Shown here piece after piece: positions 43,252-51,986 of a stretch of 64,000 bases of DNA (positions are counted from its first letter, which is position 1; the number at the start of each line of letters is the position of its first letter). Made by a program: the position numbers and the translations under genes. The notes beneath the pieces were generated by a model. That model ran no database searches, was not told the origin of the DNA, and saw only the letters and a program-made list of their open reading frames with translations. Source of the DNA: Bacteroidetes bacterium 43-93 (GTDB lineage Bacteria; Bacteroidota; Bacteroidia; Chitinophagales; Chitinophagaceae); NCBI GenBank assembly GCA_001897855.1, contig MKUO01000001.1, forward strand, positions 434,001 to 498,000. The letters run 5' to 3'.

Positions 43252-45429
43252 ATGAAGTATTTATTATTACTGCCTTTAGCATTACTATCATTCATCAGCT
43301 ATGCTCAAATTGCAAAGAAGAACATTTCGCCCGATGATCTTTTTGTCAACAATACGTTCAGTATTAAAAGTGTTCCGGGCTTCAACGCCATGAAGGACGG
43401 CCGACGATATACCAAAATTGATCAAAAAGACGGTGTACAAACAATCAGGGTGTACGATCTGCAGACGGGCAAAGCCGTTAAAGAGATTGTTACCAATGAA
43501 GCTTTTACAGAGAACGGAAAAGCTATACATATAGATGATTACACTTTTAGTACTGATGAAACCAAAATAATGCTGAAGTCGGAAAGCCAGAATATCTATC
43601 GTCGCTCTGTACTAAACAAAGTATATATATATGATATTGCTACCGGTAAAAAATACATGATAGATGACGAAAAAGTGTTGCATGCCACCTTTTCTCCCGA
43701 TGGCAGTAAAGTGGCCTTTGTAAAAAATAATAACCTCTACTATCGCGATCTGGAAAGTGGTAAAACGATTGCCATTACTGGTGATGGCGAAAAAAATAAG
43801 ATCATCAATGGTAATTGCGACTGGGTGTATGAAGAAGAATTCTCATTTACCCGGGCTTTCGAATGGGCCCCGGATAATAAGCGTATAGCCTATTACCGAT
43901 TTGATGAAAGCCAAGTGCCGGAGTATACAATTCCTATGTATACAGGTTTGTATCCTGATAACTATACTTATAAATACCCTAAGGCAGGGGAACCCAACTC
44001 CATTATCCGCATCAGGATATACAATTTAAGATCACAGAAGACGGTAGACGCCGAACTGGGCAAGGAAACAGACCAGTACATTCCGCGAATCAAATGGACG
44101 CTCGATCCTAAACAGCTTTGTGTGTACAGGCTCAACAGGCTGCAAAACAAACTGGAATTCATGCTGGTGAACGCCACTAATGGGGAATCTGATGTAATAG
44201 GTACAGATAAGAATAAGTATTTCGTCGATATCAATAATACCCTTGAATTTTTGCCCGATGGAAAATCTTTCATCTTTAGCAGCGACAGGTCGGGTTATAC
44301 AAATCTCTACCGGTGGCACTGGGAAAAACGTAAACTCACAAACCTTACCCCATTTGATTACGACGTGGCAGATCTTGTAGCGGTAGATAAGGAAAAAGAA
44401 CTGGTATATTATACAGCCGCAGCGCATTCCCCGATGGAACGTAAACTCTATTCCGTAAAATGGAATGGCAGGCATACGGAAACCATCACACCCGAAGATG
44501 GCACGCACAGCATTACACCAATAGAAGGCAACCATTTCTTCCTCGATAAATATTCAAGGTTGAATGAACCTCCCGTTTATTACTTGAGGGATGCAAGGGG
44601 AGCTATCATCCGGACGCTGGAAGATAATAAAGCACTCCGTTCAAAAATGGAAGAATATAACCTGGGCAAGATCAGGTTTAAGAAAATGAAGATACGCGAG
44701 GGTGAATATTATAATGCGTGGATGATAACACCTCCGGGTTTCGATGAGCATAAAAAGTATCCGGTTCTAATGTATCAATATAGCGGTCCTGGCTCACAGG
44801 AAGTGGCAGATCGCTTCCCAATACGCGATTTCTTTTGGCACCAGATGCTGGCGGAAAAAGGTTACATCATTGTATGCGCAGATGGTATTGGCACCGGCTT
44901 CAGAGGTGAGGAATTCCGCAAAAAGACCTACCTGCAGCTAGGCAAGCTGGAAAGTGAATCACAGATAGATGTTGCGCGCTACCTTAGTACATTGCCTTAT
45001 GTTGATAAGGACAGGATAGGTATCTGGGGTTGGAGCTTTGGTGGCTTTATGAGCAGCACTTGTATATTTAAAGGTGCCGATGTGTTTAAAATGGCGATAG
45101 CTGTTGCGCCTGTAACTAACTGGAGGTATTATGATAATATCTATACAGAGCGTTATATGCGCACCCCTGCAGAAAACCAGGCCGGTTATGATGAGAACGC
45201 CCCGGAAAAAATGGTAGGTAAGCTCAAAGGTAAATTCCTGCTGATACATGGTACCGCTGACGACAATGTACATTTTCAAAATTCGGTGATGATGGTGGAT
45301 GAAATGATCAAAGCCAATAGGAAGTTTGATAGTGAATATTATCCTAATAAAACACACGGCATTTCCGGAGGTAACACCCGTAATCACTTGTATAACAGAA
45401 TGACTGATTTCATTCTCAGCAATCTTTGA
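43252..45429 (+). CDS. S9 family dipeptidyl peptidase IV-type protease
   Basis: 725 residues from ATG 43252; an in-frame TTG is six bases upstream. Signal peptide MKYLLLLPLALLSFISYAQ. The N-terminal beta-propeller (about 40-450) carries WVYEEEFSFTRAFEW, the Glu-Glu motif of DPP IV that holds the substrate N-terminus. The hydrolase domain has Ser595 in GWSFGGF, Asp in GTADDNVHFQN (670-671) and His702 in KTHGISG. It cleaves Xaa-Pro from peptides in the periplasm. It is first in a run with the BrkB and cytochrome genes. Confidence 0.95.
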   Translation: MKYLLLLPLALLSFISYAQIAKKNISPDDLFVNNTFSIKSVPGFNAMKDGRRYTKIDQKDGVQTIRVYDLQTGKAVKEIVTNEAFTENGKAIHIDDYTFSTDETKIMLKSESQNIYRRSVLNKVYIYDIATGKKYMIDDEKVLHATFSPDGSKVAFVKNNNLYYRDLESGKTIAITGDGEKNKIINGNCDWVYEEEFSFTRAFEWAPDNKRIAYYRFDESQVPEYTIPMYTGLYPDNYTYKYPKAGEPNSIIRIRIYNLRSQKTVDAELGKETDQYIPRIKWTLDPKQLCVYRLNRLQNKLEFMLVNATNGESDVIGTDKNKYFVDINNTLEFLPDGKSFIFSSDRSGYTNLYRWHWEKRKLTNLTPFDYDVADLVAVDKEKELVYYTAAAHSPMERKLYSVKWNGRHTETITPEDGTHSITPIEGNHFFLDKYSRLNEPPVYYLRDARGAIIRTLEDNKALRSKMEEYNLGKIRFKKMKIREGEYYNAWMITPPGFDEHKKYPVLMYQYSGPGSQEVADRFPIRDFFWHQMLAEKGYIIVCADGIGTGFRGEEFRKKTYLQLGKLESESQIDVARYLSTLPYVDKDRIGIWGWSFGGFMSSTCIFKGADVFKMAIAVAPVTNWRYYDNIYTERYMRTPAENQAGYDENAPEKMVGKLKGKFLLIHGTADDNVHFQNSVMMVDEMIKANRKFDSEYYPNKTHGISGGNTRNHLYNRMTDFILSNL

Positions 45430-45443
45430 CCGTAATTTGCGGT

Positions 45444-46388
45444 ATGACAAGACTGGAAACGCGTATCATTAACTCGATGCCCGTACGTATACTTACGGGA
45501 TGGACACGCAGGGTTACCGTGCCGGGGAGTACAGGTTTGTCGCTTTACGAGATAGGAAGGTTTTTTATACGTGAAACGCGTAATGCTAAGTTGAATGTGC
45601 GTTGTGCGGCAGTGACCTATAACTTCCTGATGGCCATTCCACCCACTATGCTGTTCTTTTTCTCCCTGATACCTTATTTGCCATTGAAAGGGGTACAAAA
45701 GACGATATTGGACACCATGAGGATCATTATCCCCAATGCCAAAATATATCAGAATCTAAAAGGGGTTATTGTTGACTTTATGAACCACCAGCGTGGCGAT
45801 GTATTGTCCATAGGTATCTTATTTACCCTGTTTTATTCGTCCAACGGTATGATGGGGTTGATACGCAGTTTTGAAAAAAGCCACCTTACCATGCACCAGC
45901 AACGCTCTGGCTTCAAGCGTCGCTGGGTGGCTATTAAACTCACCATGATGCTGATAGGGGTGATACTGATGAGTATCGTCGCGCTCATCATTCAGCGAAA
46001 CGATATCAATGACATCCTTACGCACTTGATAGGTAATGTGGCTTGGATCAAAATATCCAGTATCATTATAGTGATATTAATGATATTCAGTGCCATCTCG
46101 GTTATCTATCGCTATGGTCCTTCATTCGAGGAAAAAGTAAATTTTGTATCAGCAGGCTCTGTGTTTGCTACCATTATGTGCATCGTGTCAACCGTGGTAT
46201 TCTTCTTCCTGGTAAACAACTTTATTAATTATAATAAAGTGTACGGCTCCATTGGTACCTTAATGGCGTTTATGGTGTGGATGTGGCTGAATACATTGAT
46301 CATATTGATAGGATACGAATTGAACGTAAGTATATTATTGGGTAGAATATCTCGTGAGGAAAATGCAATACGTAAAGCAAAGAAATAG
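45444..46388 (+). CDS. YihY/BrkB family membrane protein
   Basis: 314 residues from ATG 45444, 14 bp after the protease stop. Six hydrophobic helices; the family signature is NVRCAAVTYNFLMAIPPTML early and the terminal MVWMWLNTLIILIGYELN. BrkB/YihY proteins are inner-membrane proteins once thought to be RNase BN; the real function is unknown, with possible roles in membrane permeability or lipid transport. It overlaps the next gene by 26 bp. Confidence 0.9.
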   Translation: MTRLETRIINSMPVRILTGWTRRVTVPGSTGLSLYEIGRFFIRETRNAKLNVRCAAVTYNFLMAIPPTMLFFFSLIPYLPLKGVQKTILDTMRIIIPNAKIYQNLKGVIVDFMNHQRGDVLSIGILFTLFYSSNGMMGLIRSFEKSHLTMHQQRSGFKRRWVAIKLTMMLIGVILMSIVALIIQRNDINDILTHLIGNVAWIKISSIIIVILMIFSAISVIYRYGPSFEEKVNFVSAGSVFATIMCIVSTVVFFFLVNNFINYNKVYGSIGTLMAFMVWMWLNTLIILIGYELNVSILLGRISREENAIRKAKK

Positions 46389-47742
46389 CATCATTATCAT
46401 ATTGTTCTTAGCGTTGATGCTGCACGCATGTAAGAACGAGAACCGCATGCCCGACAGGGTGACTTTTACGGAACACATTGCGCCTATACTGTATAACAAC
46501 TGTACGATCTGCCACCGTCCGGGTGGTACTGCGCATTTCGACCTGGTTACTTATCAGCAAGCGAAGAATTCCGGGTCTGCTTTGGCTTATGTTTGCCGGC
46601 AGGGCATTATGCCACCTTGGCCTGCTGACCCACATTATACAGAGTTTGTAGGACAGCGCACTATTAGCGAGCATGAGATACGCCTGCTGGAAAAATGGGT
46701 ACTCGACGGAATGGAAGAGGGGCCTAAAGACAAGATGCCGAAACTTCCCGAATTCCCGACGGGCTCATTGATCGGCAAGCCGGATATGCGCATACCTGTG
46801 CAACCATACACTTTACCGGCCAACAGTGTCGATAAATTTCTCATTATTAAAGTACCGTTTGAGCTGCCACGTGATACTTATGCAAGTGTAGTGGAGTTTA
46901 TGCCCGGTTCTAACAATATCGTACATCATGTGAATGGCGATATGGTAGAATATGATTTTGATAAAAAGAAAAATGTATTTGAAGGTGATCGAATTGTAGA
47001 TATGGTTAACGACAGTACCATAAAACAGGCATTTGAGAAATTGGGCTTACCAAATGATGATGGTACTTATCCCAAGCTGAAGAAATCTGTAGTGAACTAT
47101 CTGCCGGGTGTATATGGCCAGCGCTATCCGGAAGGTATCGGTGGTTTCAGGCTGCCGCGCAAAGGTGCCTTTCTGTTGAACGATCTGCATTACGGTTTCA
47201 CAAAAGACAAGGCTATTACAGATAGCTCTTACATCAATATCTTTTTTGCTAAAACACCACCTAACAGGCCAGTTGAAGAATTTCAGCTTGGTACTATAGG
47301 TATATCTCCCGTTTTGCCCGACCTGGTGATACAACCCAATACAGTAAAGAGCGTGTATAGTAAATTCACTGTTCCCGAGGATATTTCTGTACTTACGGTA
47401 AATCCGCACATGCACCTTTTAGGCAAAAGTTTTAAAGCCTATGCCCTGCAGCCAAACGGAGATACCATCCGCCTGATATCCATTCCACGGTGGGATTTCA
47501 ACTGGCAGTATTTCTACACCTTTAAGCACATGGTTAAAATACCGAAGGGTAGTACCATAGTGGCAGAAGGGGTATATGACAACACCAAACAAAACCTGAA
47601 TAATCCGTTTACGCCTCCACGTTTGATAAGGGACAATAATGGTAGTATGAAGGCTACAGATGAGATGTTCCAATTCATTATCACGTACTTACCTTACCAG
47701 TCGGGTGACGAGAATATCAGCCTCGATCCCAATGCGAAATAG
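46363..47742 (+). CDS. c-type cytochrome fused to Cu-monooxygenase-like domain, lipoprotein
   Basis: 459 residues from ATG 46363 (GTG nine bases upstream possible). Lipobox LALMLHAC. A single heme c site NNCTICHRPGG lies near residue 45-55, followed by the Met-rich GIMPPWPADP of the distal ligand side. The C-terminal part has NIVHHVNGDM (His-His) and NPHMHLLGKSFKAYA (HxH) like the copper sites of the type II copper-ascorbate monooxygenases (PHM/DBM). The reaction is unknown. The cytochrome could feed electrons to the copper site within one chain. Confidence 0.78.
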   Translation: MQYVKQRNSIIIILFLALMLHACKNENRMPDRVTFTEHIAPILYNNCTICHRPGGTAHFDLVTYQQAKNSGSALAYVCRQGIMPPWPADPHYTEFVGQRTISEHEIRLLEKWVLDGMEEGPKDKMPKLPEFPTGSLIGKPDMRIPVQPYTLPANSVDKFLIIKVPFELPRDTYASVVEFMPGSNNIVHHVNGDMVEYDFDKKKNVFEGDRIVDMVNDSTIKQAFEKLGLPNDDGTYPKLKKSVVNYLPGVYGQRYPEGIGGFRLPRKGAFLLNDLHYGFTKDKAITDSSYINIFFAKTPPNRPVEEFQLGTIGISPVLPDLVIQPNTVKSVYSKFTVPEDISVLTVNPHMHLLGKSFKAYALQPNGDTIRLISIPRWDFNWQYFYTFKHMVKIPKGSTIVAEGVYDNTKQNLNNPFTPPRLIRDNNGSMKATDEMFQFIITYLPYQSGDENISLDPNAK

Positions 47743-47803
47743 TTAAAGAGTTTTAGCATTTTTATAATGCCTGTTCTCCCTAATTTTAGAGAAACAAAAA
47801 CTC

Positions 47804-48406
47804 ATGAAAAAGATATTACTTGCAGGTTTGCTATTTACTGCAGTACAGTCGTATGCGCAATCCACATTTGAAACACTTGCCATTGGTAGCACCATACCAA
47901 TGGGCGATGTGAATATGAAATCTACTGATGGCAAGCAGGTATCATTGAATAACGCTAAAACCGACAATGGACTTATCGTGATGTTCTCCTGCAATACTTG
48001 TCCATACGTGATCAAAAGCCAGCCCCGTACCAAAGAAGTGATGGAATATGCAAAGGCACACGAAATTGGTATGGTCATTATCAATTCCAATGAAGCACAG
48101 CGGGGCGAAGCAGATTCTTATGAAGCGATGGTGAAATATGCAAAGAAGCAGGGTTATACCGTTCCTTATGTGGTCGATGAAAAATCGAAACTGGCAGATG
48201 CATTTGGCGCAAGCCATACTCCTGAGGTATTTCTCTTTGATGCTAATGGCAAACTGATATATAAAGGCGCAATGGAAGATAACCCCGGCAGCCCTGCAGA
48301 CTCAAAAGAAATGTACCTGAAGAAAGCAATGGACAATATGCTGGCAGAATTGCCGGTAGATCCTAATACAACTAAATCGATTGGTTGCAGTATCAAAAGA
48401 AGCTAA
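47804..48406 (+). CDS. secreted thioredoxin-fold peroxiredoxin-like protein
   Basis: 200 residues. Signal peptide MKKILLAGLLFTAVQSYA. Redoxin core with CNTCPYV (Cys63 and Cys66) and the cis-Pro in ASHTPEVFLF. The loop NSNEAQRGEADSYEAM and the end ELPVDPNTTKSIGCSIKR are those of the AhpC/TSA-related thioredoxin-like group seen in Bacteroidota. Periplasmic thiol-disulfide or peroxide chemistry. It stands apart from the upstream cytochrome gene by 61 bp and ends at a terminator. Confidence 0.9.
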   Translation: MKKILLAGLLFTAVQSYAQSTFETLAIGSTIPMGDVNMKSTDGKQVSLNNAKTDNGLIVMFSCNTCPYVIKSQPRTKEVMEYAKAHEIGMVIINSNEAQRGEADSYEAMVKYAKKQGYTVPYVVDEKSKLADAFGASHTPEVFLFDANGKLIYKGAMEDNPGSPADSKEMYLKKAMDNMLAELPVDPNTTKSIGCSIKRS

Positions 48407-48427
48407 TTAGTATAAGTTAGATCTGTG

Positions 48428-48457
48428 AAGCCATCCGCCTGGATGGCTTTCCCTTTT
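48428..48457 (+). terminator. terminator after thioredoxin-like gene
   Basis: AAGCCATCC / GGATGGCTT with loop GCCT then TCCCTTTT; it lies against the stop of the convergent DUF763 gene. Confidence 0.75.
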
Positions 48458-49667
48458 AAAACAAGCTCAACTGGTTATTTCCCGGCTTATCCTTCGGTGG
48501 CTTTGCCTTTCCAAACACCGTCCTTCCGCCATACTTCCACGATTCGTTTCGCTCTTTTTGCACCAGTTGCTCAAAGTTGTTATTCGGTACAAACGTTTCT
48601 TCTACGCGCATCGCAGTCTTGTGCAATGCTTTGATGGCTTCATTCTTATCGCTATCGCCCATCTTTGCCAGTCGTATCGCCTTGTCCAGTACTTCAATGG
48701 CCTCGTCATACACTTTAGTTGGCACAGGGAAGGGATGTCCGTCCTTGCCACCATGGGCAAAAGAATAACGGGCAGGGTCTTCAAATCTGCTGGGCGTACC
48801 ATGTATCACTTCACTCACCAACACCAGCGATTGCAAAGTACGTGGACCTACACCTTCCAGTAACAACAATGATTCCATATCCAGCAACTCTTTTTCATGC
48901 GCCACCGCCAGTACGCTCCCCAGTCGTTTAAGATTTACATCCTTGGCTTTTACATCGTGATGTGCAGGCATGTATAGTTGCCGTGCTTCATCCAGGATGA
49001 TATCGGGATTTTCTTTGGTTAGTTGCAGCACCCCGTTTCGTGTAGTATCTGCGTGTATATCCGTCAGGTTAATGATAAGTCCCTGGTTGTGGCCATAGAT
49101 GGAAGTGTGCGGCGCTTCTACAAATGATTTGATCCCGGGCGAATGCCAGTGATACCTTCTTGCCATACCGTTGGCGTCATTCATCCCTTGTTGTATCACA
49201 GCCCATTCCCCTTCGTTGCTTACAATAAATGAATGTAGGTATATCTGGTACCCATCCTGCACGGCAGTATTATCTACTTTGGCAGATAGTTTACTGCTGC
49301 GCACCAGTAGGTCGCCGTTTAGTCCGGTTGTTTCCGCAATCTTTAATAATTCATTGGGAGTTTCACGTGAGTGCTTGCCCTTGCCACCGCATATGTAGAT
49401 ACCTAATTCTTTGGAGCGTTTGTTTACCGTATGCTTTAAAGCTCCCATCACTGAGGTAGTAATGCCCGATGAGTGCCAGTCCATACCTAATACAGCCCCA
49501 AGAGATTGAAACCAGAACGGATCACTCATTCTCTGCAGCAATGCACTCTTGCCGTATTCCATGATAACGGCCTCCACTATAGCTTCTCCTAATTTGCCCA
49601 TCCGTGTGTACAGCCAGGCAGGTACCTGTCCGTAGTGCAGGGGCAAATCTGCATGCGCACGACTCAT
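48456..49667 (-). CDS. DUF763 domain-containing protein
   Basis: 403 residues, the standard length. Diagnostic stretches: ADLPLHYGQVPAWLYTRM at the start, DWHSSGITTSVMGALK and ICGGKGKHSRETP, then LLLEGVGPRTLQSLVLVSEVIHGTPSRF with a helix-hairpin-helix-like GVGPRT. The family is of unknown function; the HhH-like motif hints at nucleic-acid binding. It is not a recognised nuclease. Monocistronic. Confidence 0.92.
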   Translation of the reverse strand: MSRAHADLPLHYGQVPAWLYTRMGKLGEAIVEAVIMEYGKSALLQRMSDPFWFQSLGAVLGMDWHSSGITTSVMGALKHTVNKRSKELGIYICGGKGKHSRETPNELLKIAETTGLNGDLLVRSSKLSAKVDNTAVQDGYQIYLHSFIVSNEGEWAVIQQGMNDANGMARRYHWHSPGIKSFVEAPHTSIYGHNQGLIINLTDIHADTTRNGVLQLTKENPDIILDEARQLYMPAHHDVKAKDVNLKRLGSVLAVAHEKELLDMESLLLLEGVGPRTLQSLVLVSEVIHGTPSRFEDPARYSFAHGGKDGHPFPVPTKVYDEAIEVLDKAIRLAKMGDSDKNEAIKALHKTAMRVEETFVPNNNFEQLVQKERNESWKYGGRTVFGKAKPPKDKPGNNQLSLF

Positions 49668-49716
49668 ACCTTAAAATTACGGCTAATAAATGAATTGCCC
49701 TGATGTATTAATGGGC

Positions 49717-49743
49717 AAAAAGGAAGCTACTTATGAGTAGCTT
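49717..49743 (-). terminator. terminator of the lipid operon
   Basis: AAGCTACT / AGTAGCTT with loop TATG; minus strand continues CCTTTTTG, 6 bases after the stop of the small gene. Confidence 0.82.
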
Positions 49744-49748
49744 ATCTA

Positions 49749-50015
49749 TTATTGATTTGCTTCATGTATCCAGGCAGATATTTTTTCATCCAGCTCTTCC
49801 ATGTCCGTTTCCCACAATATCTCTACCTGGTGCTTTTCAACAAGCGCAGCAGGATTACCATTCAGGTTCACCAAAAAATCGTCTTCGTCACTCGTTTCCT
49901 GTGCAGATAATTGTTCAGAGATGTAATCAATGATCTTTTTGATCTCAGCATTTGCTGCTCTATTCAGGGCACTATCTTCCGGCAGGTAAGTTGTTATATC
50001 GTTGATCTCGATCAT
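49749..50015 (-). CDS. small acidic hypothetical protein
   Basis: 88 residues, no signal peptide. Mostly helical and acidic (SALNRAANAEIKKIIDYISEQ, TDMEELDEKISAWIH), cytoplasmic. No family recognised. It begins within the last four bases of the desaturase gene (ATGA), so it belongs to the lipid operon and is probably translated with it. Confidence 0.65.
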   Translation of the reverse strand: MIEINDITTYLPEDSALNRAANAEIKKIIDYISEQLSAQETSDEDDFLVNLNGNPAALVEKHQVEILWETDMEELDEKISAWIHEANQ

Positions 50016-51010
50016 ACCGCAAAGATAGGTTCCTCTCTTAATTCCCTGAAGCCGATCATTTTATTTCTTTCAGGATCCCATACCTTCAGGCGAAAGCAGG
50101 CTGCTATCTCTTTAGGATGTAATGATGTAGTCCTTGCCGCCTGTAATTCCGGTATCGCTTCCATTGCTTCTTTCAAACGATAAAAGGGTATGCGGCAATT
50201 GAGATGATGAATATGATGATAACCTATATTACCGGTCATAAATTCCATAAACGGGTTCATCACCATATAGCTCGATGATTCCATCGCTGCCATTTCATAT
50301 TTCCAATCTTCTTTATCGCTAAATGTGGTGGCGGGAAAATTATGCTGTGCATAGAACAGGTAAGCACCCATAGCACAGGCAATAAATATCGGCAGGAATA
50401 TGGCAAGCAACCATGTCTCCCAGCCAAACAGGCTAATAACAAAATAACTGATCACCCCATGCGCTATTAATGTGATCAGTGAATCGTAGTGTTTTTTCGG
50501 TGCGCTTACAAATGAGCTGATACACATACCGAAGATGAACATGGTAAAATAACCCATTAATATGGTGAAAGGATGGCGTACAAAGAGATACAATCTCCTT
50601 TCGCCAGGCGTCATCGATAAAAATTTTTGCTTGGTAGCTATAGGGTAGGAGCCTATGCTGGCACTAAACAGCTTTGAGTTATGGTTATGATGATAATCGT
50701 GTGAACGCTTCCAGATACTTGAGGGAACCAATACATACATACCATACAAAGTCATGATAACATCTGCCAGCACCGACCTATGTAATATAGCATGATGCTG
50801 AAAATCGTGGTAGATGATAAACATACGTACCATAAGCAGGCCAGCAAGCACACTAAAAACTATTTTGGCCAACAGATACGGTATTAGAATGGTTCCCGCT
50901 ATTGCAGTTGCCAGCAGCAATAGGGTGGAGACAAGGTACATCCAGCTGCGAAACCTGTCTTCCTTTGTAAAGGGTTTTGTAGCTAATATCAGCTCTCTGC
51001 CTGTTCTCAT
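50012..51010 (-). CDS. membrane fatty acid desaturase
   Basis: 332 residues with four to six hydrophobic helices and the three diiron His boxes: HDFQHH (68-73), HDYHHNH (104-110) and HHIHHL near 270. The double-bond position and acyl substrate are not fixed by these motifs; acyl-lipid desaturases of Bacteroidota have this layout. Overlaps the LpxL-like gene upstream and the small gene downstream by 4 bp each. Confidence 0.92.
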   Translation of the reverse strand: MRTGRELILATKPFTKEDRFRSWMYLVSTLLLLATAIAGTILIPYLLAKIVFSVLAGLLMVRMFIIYHDFQHHAILHRSVLADVIMTLYGMYVLVPSSIWKRSHDYHHNHNSKLFSASIGSYPIATKQKFLSMTPGERRLYLFVRHPFTILMGYFTMFIFGMCISSFVSAPKKHYDSLITLIAHGVISYFVISLFGWETWLLAIFLPIFIACAMGAYLFYAQHNFPATTFSDKEDWKYEMAAMESSSYMVMNPFMEFMTGNIGYHHIHHLNCRIPFYRLKEAMEAIPELQAARTTSLHPKEIAACFRLKVWDPERNKMIGFRELREEPIFAV

Positions 51011-51909
51011 TGTTCCACTAAAGTATTTTCAGTTTGTTTGATGCGTTTGTGTTTCCACCTGCGGTGCGACCATAGCCATATTTCCGGTTGGGCAATGATA
51101 TCCCTTTCCAGTTTGCGGGTGTGTAATTCAGATATTTCTCCTTCTGCAGTTGCTTTAGGTACGTCGCAGAGCATCTCGGCAAATAACTCATACTCACCTC
51201 TTTTTACCCTTTTTACGGTTGCATATACAACCGGGTAATTGATCTTGCGTGCTATCAGCTCGGTGCCTTTAAATACAGGTGTATCCTGGTTCAGGAAGGT
51301 GGTCCAGTAGGCGCTTTCAGGTGCCGGCGTCTGGTCTGCGATAAATGCCGTAGCGTTTAGTTCAGCCCTGTTCTCCAGCATTTCTCTAAAGGTATCTTTC
51401 ATGGCAATGAGCTTCGTGCCAAAGCGTGTACGCATCTTATACATCAGCCAATCAAAATATTTATTGCTGATAGGATGATATATAACGTACAACTGCTGCT
51501 TTAATTGCAGGCTTACGGTATTGCCTGCCCATTCCCAGTTGCCCAGGTGGCCAAGGACTAAAATGATACTTTTATTTTCTTCTGCCAGCTTATCAAACAA
51601 TGCTTTTGCTTTCGGATTGAAATAGCAATGCTTCAGCATTGTCTTTTTATTGATCGTCAGCGTTTTGAATGTCTCGAGAAACAGATCGCACAGATACTTG
51701 TAATAGTTTTTGGCAATACGTTGTATCTCTTCGTCTGTTTTATCGGGAAATGAATTGCACAGGTTAGCAAGAACCACATCCTTACGGTATCCTAGTACGC
51801 GATATAATAACAGGTATAAACCATCAGACACCGCGTACAAAGCAGGGAAGGGGAGCAGGGATATCAGGTAAATAAATGGCAGTGCCAGGTAGTATATTAT
51901 AGCTGACAA
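51007..51909 (-). CDS. lysophospholipid/lipid A acyltransferase (LpxL/HtrB-like)
   Basis: 300 residues. N-terminal hydrophobic anchor, then the catalytic HxxxxE in LGHLGNWEWAG (His121, Glu126) and the substrate motif YHPISNKYFDWLMYKMR. Later ADQTPAPESAYWTTFLNQDTPVF is the NxxGR/ADQ-type site. This enzyme transfers a secondary acyl chain to lipid A or a related lipid at the inner membrane. First gene of the operon with the desaturase; together they could make unsaturated lipid A chains (inference). Confidence 0.93.
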   Translation of the reverse strand: MSAIIYYLALPFIYLISLLPFPALYAVSDGLYLLLYRVLGYRKDVVLANLCNSFPDKTDEEIQRIAKNYYKYLCDLFLETFKTLTINKKTMLKHCYFNPKAKALFDKLAEENKSIILVLGHLGNWEWAGNTVSLQLKQQLYVIYHPISNKYFDWLMYKMRTRFGTKLIAMKDTFREMLENRAELNATAFIADQTPAPESAYWTTFLNQDTPVFKGTELIARKINYPVVYATVKRVKRGEYELFAEMLCDVPKATAEGEISELHTRKLERDIIAQPEIWLWSHRRWKHKRIKQTENTLVEQ

Positions 51910-51986
51910 TTAAAATTATTTTAGACTATTAGTAAATGCTATAGTGCTAAAGATAATGTTTATAATGTAATTGAAATGTAAAAAAC

